From contig NZ_PYJN01000001.1 in NCBI RefSeq assembly GCF_003025035.1, forward strand, positions 118,501 to 182,500: a stretch of 64,000 nucleotides of DNA, read 5' to 3'. Position numbers and translations under genes: made by a program. The notes beneath the pieces are model-generated. The model did not search any database, was not told where the DNA came from, and worked only from the letters and a program-made list of their open reading frames with translations. Below, piece by piece: positions 37,503 through 46,185 of this stretch. The DNA is from Rhizobium sp. SEMIA4064. Its GTDB lineage: Bacteria > Pseudomonadota > Alphaproteobacteria > Rhizobiales > Rhizobiaceae. Every line of letters starts with the position of its first letter. The first letter of the stretch is position 1.

Positions 37503-38084
37503 ATGAATTCATCCTACGTGAACATGGGTGTCGGGGCACTTCTGGCCACACTTTTTGTGCTGAAGTCCGTGTCGCTCGCGTCGGGATTTATTTTCCATTC
37601 AGAGACACCGGAAAAGCCGGGCTTCGCAATTATCGCCGCTGAAGAATCGTCTGCAGGAGCAGGCGGCAAGGCAGCCGCCGCAAAGCAGGAAACGCCGATC
37701 GCGCAATTGCTGCAAAAGGCCGACGCCAAGGCTGGCGAATCGATCTTCAAGAAGTGTCAGGCCTGTCATGACGGCACCAAGGGCGGGCCGAACAAGGTCG
37801 GTCCTGACCTCTGGGGCGTCGTCGATCGTCCGATCGCCTCGCATGAAGGTTTCGCATATTCTGCCGGCATGAAGGATTTTTCTAAGGGCAGCAGCGAAAA
37901 GTGGACCTATGATCATCTCTACCACTTCCTCGAAGCGCCGAAGAAATTCGTCTCCGGAACGGCGATGGGCTTTGCCGGCCTGCCGAAGGAAGAAGATCGT
38001 GCCAATGTCATCGCCTATCTGCGCACGCTGGCCGACACGCCCGAGCCGCTGCCCGATGCGAACGCGCCGGCAGCGACGAACTAA
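37503..38084 (+). CDS. cycM: Membrane-anchored cytochrome c (CycM, c552 type)
   Basis: A 193-residue class I cytochrome c that in rhizobia passes electrons to the aa3 oxidase. An uncleaved N-terminal anchor (about 8-30) and an Ala/Gly-rich linker precede the haem domain. The haem motif is CQACH (85-89) and the Met ligand is probably Met155 in [10 protein letters not shown] strong terminator follows. Confidence 0.92.
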   Translation: MNSSYVNMGVGALLATLFVLKSVSLASGFIFHSETPEKPGFAIIAAEESSAGAGGKAAAAKQETPIAQLLQKADAKAGESIFKKCQACHDGTKGGPNKVGPDLWGVVDRPIASHEGFAYSAGMKDFSKGSSEKWTYDHLYHFLEAPKKFVSGTAMGFAGLPKEEDRANVIAYLRTLADTPEPLPDANAPAATN

Positions 38085-38104
38085 GTTGCTTCAAGCGAAT
38101 CTAT

Positions 38105-38137
38105 GCAAAAGCCCGGTCGTCTCGGCCGGGCTTTTGC
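38105..38137. terminator. Bidirectional terminator after cycM
   Basis: GCAAAAGCCCGG (38105-38116) pairs with CCGGGCTTTTGC (38126-38137). T and A runs serve both strands: cycM and the convergent AEC transporter. Confidence 0.88.
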
Positions 38138-38220
38138 ATGTCGGTCTGCCGTTCAAACGGCGGCGGGCTTACGCAAAGCAGCCAAGCACCTTTTGAGATC
38201 GCGCGCAGCCGGCCTTGTCA

Positions 38221-39165
38221 CTAGCCGAGCATATAGGCCCAAAGCGACACCGAAACTACGCCGAGGGCCGTTGTCAGCGTGATTGTCGAAGCAGCAAGGC
38301 TGTGGCCGACGCCGAAGCGATTGGCAATGAGCCAGGCGTTCACACCTGTTGGAACCGAAGACGTGAGCACCAGCGCCTTTCGCCATTCCGGGCTCAGGCC
38401 GAGAAGGTAGCCGGCCGCAAGCACGCAGGCTGGCAACAACAAAAGCTTGAAGGCCGAAGTGACGCTGGCAACGCCGAGATTACCGGAAAGCCCGTAGTGC
38501 CGCAGGGCCATGCCGAGTGAAATCAACGCGGCCGGGCCTGCTGTATTGGCGATGCTGTCGACGACGGTGCCGAGCGTTGCCGGCAAGGGAATGCCGATAA
38601 GGTGCACGACGAGCCCGGCGACAAGTCCGATGACCAGCGGATTGCGGGCGAGATTTCTGCCGACCTGATTCAGGAGTTCGCCCGTGCTTCGCCCCGTGCC
38701 GCCACTCGCCTTGCGCTCCGCCTGTTCCATCAGCATCGTGCCGGCGATCATCATGACCGGGAGATGCACGGCAATCAGGATCGACAGCGCCACGATGCCG
38801 TCGGGACCGACCACGCGGCTCACCAGCGGCAGGCCGATGAAAACATTGTTGGCGAAAGCGGACGACACTCCGGCGAGCACCCCGATCCGCGCATCCCGCC
38901 CGAACAGCCGCGTCGCCGCCAGATGACCGGCCGTCCAGGCGACCGCGACTCCGGCGAAATAGGCGATCCACAATCGAAACGGCGAAGCTCCATGAAACTG
39001 CGCGCCTGCAATGGTCTGGAAAAGCAGCAGCGGCACGGCAATCTTGAAGACGAATTCGCTCATCGCCTCGCCGACGCTGGCCGTCAATATTCCGGCACGC
39101 ACGATCAGCCAGCCGACGAGGATCAGCAGGAAAATCGGCAGGACATCGGAGAAGATTTCGGACAT
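38221..39165 (-). CDS. AEC (auxin efflux carrier) family transporter
   Basis: A 314-residue polytopic inner-membrane protein with about ten helices. It shows the AEC halves VLPIFLLILVGWLIVRAGIL and NPLVIGLVAGLVVHLIGIPLP, and PAALISLGMALRHYG. Bacterial members export or exchange malate, malonate and other acids; the substrate is open. The ATG at 39165 lacks a clear Shine-Dalgarno site, so the start is moderately sure. Confidence 0.87.
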   Translation of the reverse strand: MSEIFSDVLPIFLLILVGWLIVRAGILTASVGEAMSEFVFKIAVPLLLFQTIAGAQFHGASPFRLWIAYFAGVAVAWTAGHLAATRLFGRDARIGVLAGVSSAFANNVFIGLPLVSRVVGPDGIVALSILIAVHLPVMMIAGTMLMEQAERKASGGTGRSTGELLNQVGRNLARNPLVIGLVAGLVVHLIGIPLPATLGTVVDSIANTAGPAALISLGMALRHYGLSGNLGVASVTSAFKLLLLPACVLAAGYLLGLSPEWRKALVLTSSVPTGVNAWLIANRFGVGHSLAASTITLTTALGVVSVSLWAYMLG

Positions 39166-39259
39166 GCCGGGCGAGGAAGCTGTGACGGGATCTTGCGGAT
39201 TGATCCCAAAGTTGTAGCAGCTTGCCGCATCGTGAGAAGCCGAAAAGCGGTCGGAAACA

Positions 39260-39284
39260 AAAAAAGCGGGTTGCGCCCGCTTTT
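39260..39284 (-). terminator. Intrinsic terminator with T7 on the minus strand
   Basis: AAAAGCGGG (39262-39270) pairs with CCCGCTTTT (39276-39284) around TTGCG. In the minus direction the stem is followed by seven T. No protein gene on the minus strand lies immediately upstream, so it marks the end of the candidate RNA at 39262-39421. Confidence 0.8.
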
Positions 39285-39421
39285 CCGCATCTGGTCCCGC
39301 CGGAGTCCTCCCGGTGCACAAGCCGCCAGTTCATCCGTGGTCGGCACGCGTACCGGTGAGGCGGAAGGTATCATACCTTCCAAGAGCTGGCCGCGAATGC
39401 CTTGTCCGCATCCCATGCCAG
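39262..39421 (-). ncRNA. Candidate small RNA between the AEC transporter and adenosine kinase genes
   Basis: Minus-strand promoter-like boxes TTGTCA (39457-39452) and CTTATC (39434-39429), 17 bases apart, precede a roughly 160-base segment ending at a strong terminator. Predicted structure by eye: a 5' hairpin closed by CTGGC/GCCAG with an inner GGATGC/GCATTC stem; a perfect GGAAGGTA/TACCTTCC hairpin with TGA loop; then the terminator. I cannot assign an Rfam family. A short frame crosses it but runs through the terminator, so it is unlikely to be coding. Confidence 0.5.
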
Positions 39422-39573
39422 TTCACTTGATAAGCGTTTACAGATGGAAAGTGACAAGCAAATGACTGGTTGAGATTTAGTTACCGCGCGAGCAACCGAT
39501 TTTCCTTCCAAACTTCGGAAAAACCGCTAATACCGGATACCGGCTATCACCAATACCGGGGACCCCCTTTTTG

Positions 39574-40566
39574 ATGACTCGTTTCGATGTACTGACCGTT
39601 GGCAACGCTATCGTCGACATTATCTCCCGCTGCAACGATCAATTCCTGATCGACAACAAGATCACCAAGGCCGCGATGAATCTCATCGATGCCGATCGTG
39701 CCGAACTGCTCTATTCGCGCATGGGTCCGGCGCTCGAAGCCTCCGGCGGCAGTGCCGGCAATACGGCGGCAGGTGTTGCGAATTTTGGCGGCAGGGCAGC
39801 CTATTTCGGCAAGGTTGCGGAAGATCAGTTGGGCGAAATCTTCGCCCACGACATCCGCGCCCAGGGCGTGCACTACGAAACCAAGCCGAAGGGCACGTTC
39901 CCGCCGACCGCCCGTTCCATGATCTTCGTCACCGAGGATGGCGAGCGTTCGATGAACACCTATCTCGGCGCCTGTGTCGAGCTTGGCCCGGAAGATGTCG
40001 AGGAAGATGTCGTCGCCGCCGCCAAAGTCACCTATTTCGAAGGCTATCTCTGGGATCCGCCGCGCGCAAAGGAAGCGATTCGCGAGTGCGCCCGCATCGC
40101 CCATGCCAATGGCCGCGAAATGTCGATGACCCTGTCCGACAGCTTCTGCGTCGGCCGTTATCGCGAGGAATTCCTCGATCTCATGCGCTCGGGCACCGTC
40201 GATATCGTTTTCGCCAATCGCGATGAAGCCCTTTCGCTGTACGAGACGGACGATTTCGAGAAAGCGTTGAAGCTGATTGCGGGCGATTGCAAGATCGCAG
40301 CCGTCACCATAGGCAAGGATGGCGCCGTGATCGTACGCGGCGACGAACGCTATGTCGTCGATGCCCATCCGATCGAAGAGCGCGTCGATACGACCGGCGC
40401 CGGCGATCTTTTCGCCGCTGGCTTCCTCTTCGGCTATACGCAGAATCGCAGCCTCGAAGATTGCGGCAAGCTCGGCAACCTCGCGGCAGCCATCGTCATC
40501 GAGCAGATCGGCCCACGGCCGATGCGGTCGCTGTCGGAAGCGGCCAAGGAGACGGGGCTTCTCTAA
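39574..40566 (+). CDS. PfkB family kinase, probable adenosine kinase
   Basis: A 330-residue ribokinase-fold sugar/nucleoside kinase. It starts MTRFDVLTVGNAIVDIISRC, then the glycine motif ASGGSAGNTAAGVANFGG, and the C-terminal PfkB signature DTTGAGDLFAAGFLFG near 272 with the catalytic Asp. The N-terminal and lid features match alphaproteobacterial adenosine kinases, which make AMP from adenosine. An adjacent TTG at 39571 is an alternative start. A terminator follows. Confidence 0.88.
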   Translation: MTRFDVLTVGNAIVDIISRCNDQFLIDNKITKAAMNLIDADRAELLYSRMGPALEASGGSAGNTAAGVANFGGRAAYFGKVAEDQLGEIFAHDIRAQGVHYETKPKGTFPPTARSMIFVTEDGERSMNTYLGACVELGPEDVEEDVVAAAKVTYFEGYLWDPPRAKEAIRECARIAHANGREMSMTLSDSFCVGRYREEFLDLMRSGTVDIVFANRDEALSLYETDDFEKALKLIAGDCKIAAVTIGKDGAVIVRGDERYVVDAHPIEERVDTTGAGDLFAAGFLFGYTQNRSLEDCGKLGNLAAAIVIEQIGPRPMRSLSEAAKETGLL

Positions 40567-40597
40567 ATAGCCGCACTCATTGCTGGTGCTGACTTCG

Positions 40598-40635
40598 AAA
40601 GCCGCTTGCAGCAGATCATTGCGGGCGGCTTTTTT
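40598..40635 (+). terminator. Intrinsic terminator after the PfkB kinase gene
   Basis: AAAGCCGC (40598-40605) pairs with GCGGCTTT (40625-40632), followed by T6 in all (40630-40635). The loop is long (19 bases) and partly self-paired. Confidence 0.7.
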
Positions 40636-40644
40636 GGTTTGGCA

Positions 40645-41292
40645 TTAAAGGCGGCCAAGGAACTCTATGGTTCCGGCCTCATGGAGAATGAGTATTCCAA
40701 GGCCCATGAGGACGAACGGCACTATCAGATGTCCATAACGTCTGATCGGGGCGCCGATCGTCGGGTGATTGACGAGGAAGTGCGCGGCGGCCAGCCACAA
40801 GGCCGTCATCAGCGCAAAAACAATGGCGATGATGGCGATCTCATCGATCGTGCGCGTGGCGAAGAGCGGAGTGTAGATGCTGATATTATCGCCGCCATTC
40901 GCAATCGTCACCGCCGCGACGGCAATGATATTGCCATGCCCGATTGACGCCTTCTCATGGTCTTCCGGATCATCCTCTTCTTCACGGCCTTGCCGCAACG
41001 CCCATAGCTTCTTCAAACCGAGGAAGATCGGCACCAAGCCGAGAAGGCCGATATAGGCGGCGGGAACAACGAGAGAGATCAGGGAGGCAACGGCGCTTAC
41101 GCCACAAAGAGTGGCAATGCCCAGATATTGGCCGAGGACAATTTGCCGGGCGCGGAATTTACGGTCGGCAAAAAATCCGAGCAGGATAAAAATATCGTCC
41201 ACATTCGTCGATGCAAACAGGACGATGGCAATGCCGAGATTCCCGAACAAATAGTCCACGAGCACCGTTCCCTGCCCTGGATACCGATGCAT
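40645..41292 (-). CDS. CadD-type cadmium resistance/LysE-like membrane transporter
   Basis: A polytopic protein of about 215 residues and six helices. The CadD-family motif ASTNVDDIFILLGFFADR follows the first helix, with IVLGQYLGI, a His/Asp-rich loop (EEEDDPEDHEKASIGHG) and ANGGDNISIYTPLFA. CadD proteins export cadmium; the acidic motifs fit a divalent cation, but the substrate here is inferred. Start uncertain: ATG 41292, or a GTG a few codons downstream after AGGGA, or a GTG at 41367 overlapping the SH3 gene. Confidence 0.8.
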   Translation of the reverse strand: MHRYPGQGTVLVDYLFGNLGIAIVLFASTNVDDIFILLGFFADRKFRARQIVLGQYLGIATLCGVSAVASLISLVVPAAYIGLLGLVPIFLGLKKLWALRQGREEEDDPEDHEKASIGHGNIIAVAAVTIANGGDNISIYTPLFATRTIDEIAIIAIVFALMTALWLAAAHFLVNHPTIGAPIRRYGHLIVPFVLMGLGILILHEAGTIEFLGRL

Positions 41293-41350
41293 CACCGCAT
41301 CGAAAAAATCACGCGGTCGCGGCTGCCATGGAGCCTTGCGGGGCTTTCTT

Positions 41351-41890
41351 TTACTTGAAGGCTTCACCGGGGTAGGCGCCCCAGATTTCGGATTGCGCCA
41401 CCCAGCCTTCGGTGCCGTCGGCGGTCGCCAGGCACCAGTCGCCAGTGCATTCGCGGATATTCATCATCACGCCCGGCTGGAGCTTGGCAATGACGGTGCT
41501 CGACGGCTGCGCGTCGCGGCGCATGTTGACGAAGACCGCCTTGCCCTTGCCCTTCATCCACGGCGCGGCGATGGCCGAGCGCTGGCCGGAGAGCAAGGAC
41601 TGGTTGACCCAGCCTTCGGTGCCGTCGGCGTCACGCACGCGGCGCCAATTGTCATATTCCTGAATGATCTCGACCGGCAATCCCTGCTTGAGATAGAGCC
41701 ACGACACGGCGTAGTCCCCGCTGGGGCCGACGCGCAGGTTGACGCGCTTCGACTTCAAGGTGACGAACCTCGGCAGCGGTAATCCGCTCGGTCCCTTGGC
41801 GGCCTGGGCCGCGGCAAGATCGGCGGTGGCGCCGGCCATCATCAGGCCGATCGCAAAAGCAGCGCAGGACTTCAGGATTTTGCCACGCAT
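41351..41890 (-). CDS. Exported bacterial SH3 (DUF1058) protein
   Basis: A 179-residue periplasmic protein. The signal peptide (about 1-29) ends in AAAQA. Two SH3-like modules follow: KSKRVNLRVGPSGDYAVSWLYLKQGLPVEII with GTEGWVNQSLLSG, and KAVFVNMRRDAQPSSTVIAKLQPGVMMNI with GTEGWVAQSEIWG. Two Cys in ECTGDWC may pair. Such proteins probably bind peptidoglycan stem peptides. It ends just inside the upstream extension of the CadD-like frame. Confidence 0.88.
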   Translation of the reverse strand: MRGKILKSCAAFAIGLMMAGATADLAAAQAAKGPSGLPLPRFVTLKSKRVNLRVGPSGDYAVSWLYLKQGLPVEIIQEYDNWRRVRDADGTEGWVNQSLLSGQRSAIAAPWMKGKGKAVFVNMRRDAQPSSTVIAKLQPGVMMNIRECTGDWCLATADGTEGWVAQSEIWGAYPGEAFK

Positions 41891-42080
41891 TGGATTTCCG
41901 TTCGCTCATCATGACCAAGACGCCGTCAGGCGACTTTTTTGTTCCGGTCATCGGCAAATCCCTGCGCCTCGCGCGCGAGTTTTGTTTGTCTTCGCCTGCG
42001 GGTCTGGTAGAAATGCCCGGAACGGGAAAATTATCCTGCTTCTTGGTTAAGAACATCTGAACAAGGCATCGCCGGTCGCC

Positions 42081-43082
42081 ATGACGACGAAGAAAAAACC
42101 GAAGGTCTATATCACGCGCAAACTGCCGGATGCGGTGGAGACGCGGATGCGCGAACTCTTCGATGCCGAGCTCAACATTGACGATACGCCGCGTACCCAG
42201 GCTGAGCTTGTCGAGGCCGTCCGGTCCGCCGATGTGCTGGTGCCGACCGTCACCGACCGCATCGATGCTGCGCTGATCGAGGAAGCCGGGCCACAGATGA
42301 AGCTGATCGCCAGCTTTTCCAATGGTACCGACCATATCGACATCGAAGCCGCCGCTCGTCGGGGCATCACGGTCACCAACACGCCGAACGTTCTGACCGA
42401 AGACACGGCCGACATGACCATGGCATTGATCCTCGCCGTGCCGCGACGTCTCGCCGAAGGTGCGCGCGTGCTGACGGACAAGCCCGGCGAATGGGCCGGC
42501 TGGTCGCCCACCTGGATGCTCGGCCGCCGGATTCACGGCAAGCGTATCGGCATCGTCGGCATGGGCCGTATCGGCACCGCCGTCGCCCGCCGTGCCAAGG
42601 CTTTCGGCCTGTCGATCCACTATCACAACCGCAAGCGTGTCAGCATAACGACCGAAGACGAGCTGGAGGCGACCTATTGGGACAGCCTCGATCAGATGCT
42701 TGCCCGCGTCGATATCGTTTCCGTCAACTGCCCATCTACGCCCGCGACCTTCCATCTGATTTCGGCGCGCCGGCTCGCGCTGCTGCAGCCGACCAGCTAT
42801 ATCGTCAACACGGCGCGCGGCGATGTCATCGACGAAACGGCGCTGATCAAGATCCTGCGCGAAGGCAAGATCGCCGGCGCCGGTCTCGACGTCTTCGAGA
42901 ACGAACCGGCCGTCAATCCGAAGCTGGTAAAGCTCGCCAACGAGGGCAAGGTGGTGCTGCTGCCGCATATGAGTTCGGCCACGCTCGAAAGCCGCATCGA
43001 CATGGGCGACAAGGTCATCATCAACATCCGCGCCTTCATCGACGGCCATCGCCCACCGAACCGCGTTTTGCCATTTCGCTGA
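42081..43082 (+). CDS. D-isomer-specific 2-hydroxyacid dehydrogenase (glyoxylate/hydroxypyruvate reductase type)
   Basis: A 333-residue NAD(P)-dependent dehydrogenase. It has the substrate loop SFSNGTDHIDIEAAARRGI, the Rossmann motif GIVGMGRIGTAVARRAKAFG (about 160), the catalytic Arg in NTARGDVIDE, Glu in DVFENEP and His in LLPHMSSAT near 295. It fits glyoxylate reductase/D-glycerate dehydrogenases. Convergent with the GNAT gene. Confidence 0.92.
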   Translation: MTTKKKPKVYITRKLPDAVETRMRELFDAELNIDDTPRTQAELVEAVRSADVLVPTVTDRIDAALIEEAGPQMKLIASFSNGTDHIDIEAAARRGITVTNTPNVLTEDTADMTMALILAVPRRLAEGARVLTDKPGEWAGWSPTWMLGRRIHGKRIGIVGMGRIGTAVARRAKAFGLSIHYHNRKRVSITTEDELEATYWDSLDQMLARVDIVSVNCPSTPATFHLISARRLALLQPTSYIVNTARGDVIDETALIKILREGKIAGAGLDVFENEPAVNPKLVKLANEGKVVLLPHMSSATLESRIDMGDKVIINIRAFIDGHRPPNRVLPFR

Positions 43083-43083
43083 G

Positions 43084-43563
43084 CTAAATCAGGATCTTCC
43101 GCATCTCGATCGACGTGGTGCGATCGAAGCCGGCATGGCGGGCCTCGGCGGTTTTCTGGAATCCCCAGTTGGCAAAGGTAGTGTGATTGCCGGTCAGTTC
43201 GACTCGCGTTTCCAGCCGCAGCGCACCGAGTCCACGCTCCCGCGCAGTCCTCTCCGCGAGCCTCAGCAAGCGCCTGCCGATCCCCTTGCCCTGCGCGGCC
43301 GGTAGGACCGCGAGCTTGCCGATATAGAGGCTATCCGGTTCCGGACGGCAGAATGTGCAGCCGGCTAATCGATTGTCTTCGAAGGCCACATAGGCGATTT
43401 CGTTCTTTGCCTTTTCCCTGAGCGATTGCGAGGTCAGCGACAGCGCTGACGAGGGCGGATCGATCCGCCCGTTCATATAGGCGAAGGAGGCGAGAATGAG
43501 CGCAAGCAACTCGTCCCAGCGGTCGAAGCTGTCGTCGAGACGCTGAAGAATGATATCGGTCAT
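43084..43563 (-). CDS. GNAT family N-acetyltransferase
   Basis: A 159-residue complete GNAT fold. The core reads LYIGKLAVLPAAQGKGIGRRLLRLAERTARERGLGALRLET, with the acetyl-CoA loop QGKGIG. The N-terminal DIILQRLDDSFDRWDELLALI is family-typical. Substrate unknown. Its ATG overlaps the ThiF/MoeB stop by one base (TAATG), suggesting co-translation. Confidence 0.9.
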   Translation of the reverse strand: MTDIILQRLDDSFDRWDELLALILASFAYMNGRIDPPSSALSLTSQSLREKAKNEIAYVAFEDNRLAGCTFCRPEPDSLYIGKLAVLPAAQGKGIGRRLLRLAERTARERGLGALRLETRVELTGNHTTFANWGFQKTAEARHAGFDRTTSIEMRKILI

Positions 43564-44333
43564 TATTCCGCCGCGGCCCTGGAGCGCTTGCGGCGATAAC
43601 GGACAGTCTCGAAGCGGGCGGCAAGCCCGTCATAGAGCAGCAGCCGGCCGATGAGCGGTTCGCCGATGCCGGTGATGAGCTTGATCGCCTCCATTGCCAT
43701 CAGCGTGCCGATGACGCCGGTCAAGGCGCCGATGACGCCAGCCTCGGCGCAGGCGGGGATAAGGCCCTCCGGCGGCGGTGCCGGGAAGAGATCGCGATAG
43801 CGCGGATTGGGCAGGCCGTCGGCGTCATTCTCATAGGGTTTCAGCGTCGTCACGGACCCGTCGAAGCGTCCGACTGCGCCGGTCACGAGCGGCAGGCGCG
43901 CCGCCTCGGTCGCATCGGCAGCGGCATAGCGCGTGTCGAAATTGTCGGAGCCATCGATGACAAGGTCGAAACCGGCAAGATGTCGCGTCGCGGTATCGGG
44001 GCTGAACCGTTCCTCGAAACGGATAGTATGCACATGCGGATTGAGGCGGGCGATCGCATCCGCCGCGCTCTGCGTCTTCAACTCGCCGATCGTCCCCGTA
44101 TCGTGAATCACCTGCCGCTGCAGGTTGGAAAGCGAAACACGATCGTCATCGGCAATACCGAGCGTGCCGACACCGGCGGCGGCGAGATATTGCAGCACCG
44201 GCGTACCAAGGCCGCCGGCGCCGATGACCAGCACGCGTGCCGCCTTCAATCTTTGCTGACCGGCGCCGCCGACCTCGGGCAAGAGGATATGGCGGTGATA
44301 GCGGGCGATTTCGTCTGAGCTCAAAGGATCCAT
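43563..44333 (-). CDS. moeB: ThiF/MoeB/HesA family adenylyltransferase
   Basis: A 256-residue E1-like enzyme that adenylates the C-terminal glycine of a sulfur carrier (MoaD or ThiS). It has VLVIGAGGLGTPVLQYLAAAGVG (about 34-56), DDDRVSLSNLQRQVIH, IDGSDNFDTRYAAADA and the Cys segment LIPACAEAGVIGALTGVIG. The CxxC pairs that bind structural zinc in E. coli MoeB are absent. It is between recF and the GNAT gene. Confidence 0.85.
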   Translation of the reverse strand: MDPLSSDEIARYHRHILLPEVGGAGQQRLKAARVLVIGAGGLGTPVLQYLAAAGVGTLGIADDDRVSLSNLQRQVIHDTGTIGELKTQSAADAIARLNPHVHTIRFEERFSPDTATRHLAGFDLVIDGSDNFDTRYAAADATEAARLPLVTGAVGRFDGSVTTLKPYENDADGLPNPRYRDLFPAPPPEGLIPACAEAGVIGALTGVIGTLMAMEAIKLITGIGEPLIGRLLLYDGLAARFETVRYRRKRSRAAAE

Positions 44334-44369
44334 GCGAGCGAGCCTATCACAATTGCGGCGGAGGAGGCG

Positions 44370-45497
44370 CTAGGATTTCGTAATGCCGCCATGCGCGACG
44401 GTAAAGAATTGCGCGCGCTCGCCAAGCGCGGAAAACATCGCCTTGTCGGTGCCAGTCATGAAGGCCTGGCCGCCGAGCCCGTCGATCAGGTCGAAGAGGG
44501 CGGCGCGCCGGCCTTCGTCCAGATGCGCAGCGATTTCATCGAGCAGCAGGATCGGTGCATGGCCAGTCAGGTTGCCGACGAGGCGGGCATGGGCGAGGAC
44601 AAGGCCGACGAGTAGCGCTTTCTGTTCGCCCGTCGAGCAACGCTCCGCCTCCATACCTTTCTCACGATGACGTACCAGAAGATCGGCGCGGTGCGGGCCG
44701 TCAAGCGTGCGCCCGGCGGCCGCGTCGCGATAACGTCCCTCGCGCAGCATTTCGGCATAACTGTCCTCGAGATCGACGGCGGGGCGATCGAATTGCCCAT
44801 CAAGAAAGCCGGAGAGTTCAAGCGCGGCTGATGGAAAGGGCGTTGCTTCACGCGATTCGGCGATCAGCCGCGAGAGAAGGCCGAGCATTTCCTGCCGGGC
44901 AAGCGCCATGGCGATGCCGAGGCTCGCCATTTGCTCCTCGATGCCGGCAAGCCAGGACGGATCGAATCGGCCTTCGCCAAGCAGTTTGTTGCGGCTGCGC
45001 ATGGCGCGCTCGAAATCGCTGGCGCGGCGGCCATGTGCCGGATCGAGCGACAGCACCAGCCGGTCGAGGAAACGGCGCCGTTCGGAGGAGCCGCCAGTGA
45101 ACAGCCCGTCCATGGACGGCGTCAGCCAGAGCACGCGCAAATGGTCGGTCAACTCATCCGCGGTCTTGGCCGGTGTGCCGTTGATCCGGAGCTTGCGTGC
45201 CGTCGTCTCGTCGGTCGCGTCGACACCGGTGCCGATCTCGACTTCGCCGTCCATGCCATCAAGCTCGGCGAAGATCGAAAAGCCGCCCGATGCGTCGACG
45301 CGGGTGACATCCGCATAAGCCGCGCGCCGCAGCCCGCGCCCGGGTGAAAGGAAGGAGATTGCCTCCATCAGATTGGTCTTGCCGGCGCCGTTATCGCCGG
45401 TCAGCACCACATGCCGCTCGTCAAGCGCAAGCGACGCCGCCGCATAATTGCGGAAGTCGGTCAGCTTCAGGCGCGAGATGAAAACCTTGTGCGGCAT
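44370..45497 (-). CDS. recF: DNA replication and repair protein RecF
   Basis: RecF is an SMC-like ATPase that marks gap ends for RecOR. The 375-residue protein has ISRLKLTDFRNY at the start, Walker A GDNGAGKT (34-41), the signature STGEQKALLVGLVLAHA, and Walker B ILLLDEIAAHLD. The start at 45497 gives MPHKVFISRL. Its usual dnaA/dnaN partners are not nearby, as is common in Rhizobiales. Confidence 0.96.
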   Translation of the reverse strand: MPHKVFISRLKLTDFRNYAAASLALDERHVVLTGDNGAGKTNLMEAISFLSPGRGLRRAAYADVTRVDASGGFSIFAELDGMDGEVEIGTGVDATDETTARKLRINGTPAKTADELTDHLRVLWLTPSMDGLFTGGSSERRRFLDRLVLSLDPAHGRRASDFERAMRSRNKLLGEGRFDPSWLAGIEEQMASLGIAMALARQEMLGLLSRLIAESREATPFPSAALELSGFLDGQFDRPAVDLEDSYAEMLREGRYRDAAAGRTLDGPHRADLLVRHREKGMEAERCSTGEQKALLVGLVLAHARLVGNLTGHAPILLLDEIAAHLDEGRRAALFDLIDGLGGQAFMTGTDKAMFSALGERAQFFTVAHGGITKS

Positions 45498-45626
45498 CGG
45501 GCATCCGGATTCGTTCTGGCCAGAGAGCTATGCCGAACGATGCATAAGCGCAAGAGCCGCCCGCCATCGCCATTCCCGCCCTCCGAAAGAGCGCGCCTAT
45601 CGATCGCACGCATAGGTCGGCCGATT

Positions 45627-46103
45627 TTATCGCGGCGCATCGGGATTTCGCGACAACGCGGCCAGCAAATCGGCCAATTGGTCGGCTCGGGCATCATCCA
45701 GCTTGTCACCCACATGGCGTTGGAGCGCCGAGGCATAGACGGTCCACATGCGGGCCTGTATGGCACGACCGGCATCTGTAACAATGACCCAGCGGCCCCG
45801 ACCATCGTCAATAAATACTTCGCGCTGAACAAGGTTGGCCCTCTCCATTCTGTCGAGAAGGCGGGAAAGGTTGTGTTGCGCCAGGAGTGTACGCTGCTCG
45901 ATCTCATAAGGGCGCAACTTGCCATCTTCGGCTCGCGACAGCTCGAGCAGAACGTCATACCAGCCGAGCGGCGGCAAGTCGGCTGTCTTCAAGTCCCGTT
46001 CGATTGCTGCAAAAACAAGTTGTTGCGCACGCATGAGGCGTACCCATGCCCGCGTGATCGCGGTTGATGGCCGTGGGGCTGTGGTATCTGAACAATCGGA
46101 CAT
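45627..46103 (-). CDS. MarR family transcriptional regulator
   Basis: A 158-residue regulator with winged helix (about 50-110): WYDVLLELSRAEDGKLRPYEIEQRTLLAQHNLSRLLDRMERANLVQREVFIDDGRGRWVIVTDAGRAI. Its start codon lies inside one of two near-identical palindromes in the divergent promoter region shared with the glutathione transferase gene, so it probably represses itself and the neighbour. Confidence 0.92.
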   Translation of the reverse strand: MSDCSDTTAPRPSTAITRAWVRLMRAQQLVFAAIERDLKTADLPPLGWYDVLLELSRAEDGKLRPYEIEQRTLLAQHNLSRLLDRMERANLVQREVFIDDGRGRWVIVTDAGRAIQARMWTVYASALQRHVGDKLDDARADQLADLLAALSRNPDAPR

Positions 46104-46121
46104 AGATGCAATTACATCTAC
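46102..46121. promoter_or_regulatory. MarR operator O1
   Basis: ATAGATG and CATCTA arms around CAATTA. It covers the initiation codon of the MarR gene (minus) and ends two bases before the -35 box of the plus-strand promoter. Confidence 0.75.
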
Positions 46122-46122
46122 A

Positions 46123-46151
46123 TTGACCGATAAGGCAAGCTCTTATATAGA
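46123..46151 (+). promoter_or_regulatory. Predicted promoter of the glutathione transferase transcript
   Basis: TTGACC (46123-46128) and TATAGA (46146-46151) are spaced by 17 bases. The -10 box is overlapped by operator O2 and the -35 box is next to O1. Confidence 0.6.
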
Positions 46152-46166
46152 TGCAATTACATCTAT
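46147..46166. promoter_or_regulatory. MarR operator O2
   Basis: ATAGATG / CATCTAT, perfect seven-base arms around CAATTA. Its centre is 45 bases from that of O1, and 19 of 20 bases are identical to O1. Confidence 0.75.
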
Positions 46167-46185
46167 CTCGAGCGGAGACCTTTTC

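Noticed and set aside
39123-39416. 97-codon minus-strand frame over the candidate sRNA
   Set aside because: It runs straight through a strong intrinsic terminator and into the AEC transporter leader, with no family match.
39262-39421. Assignment of the candidate RNA as 6S RNA
   Set aside because: I could not find the long closing stem and central bubble by eye; only faint local resemblance to gammaproteobacterial 6S.
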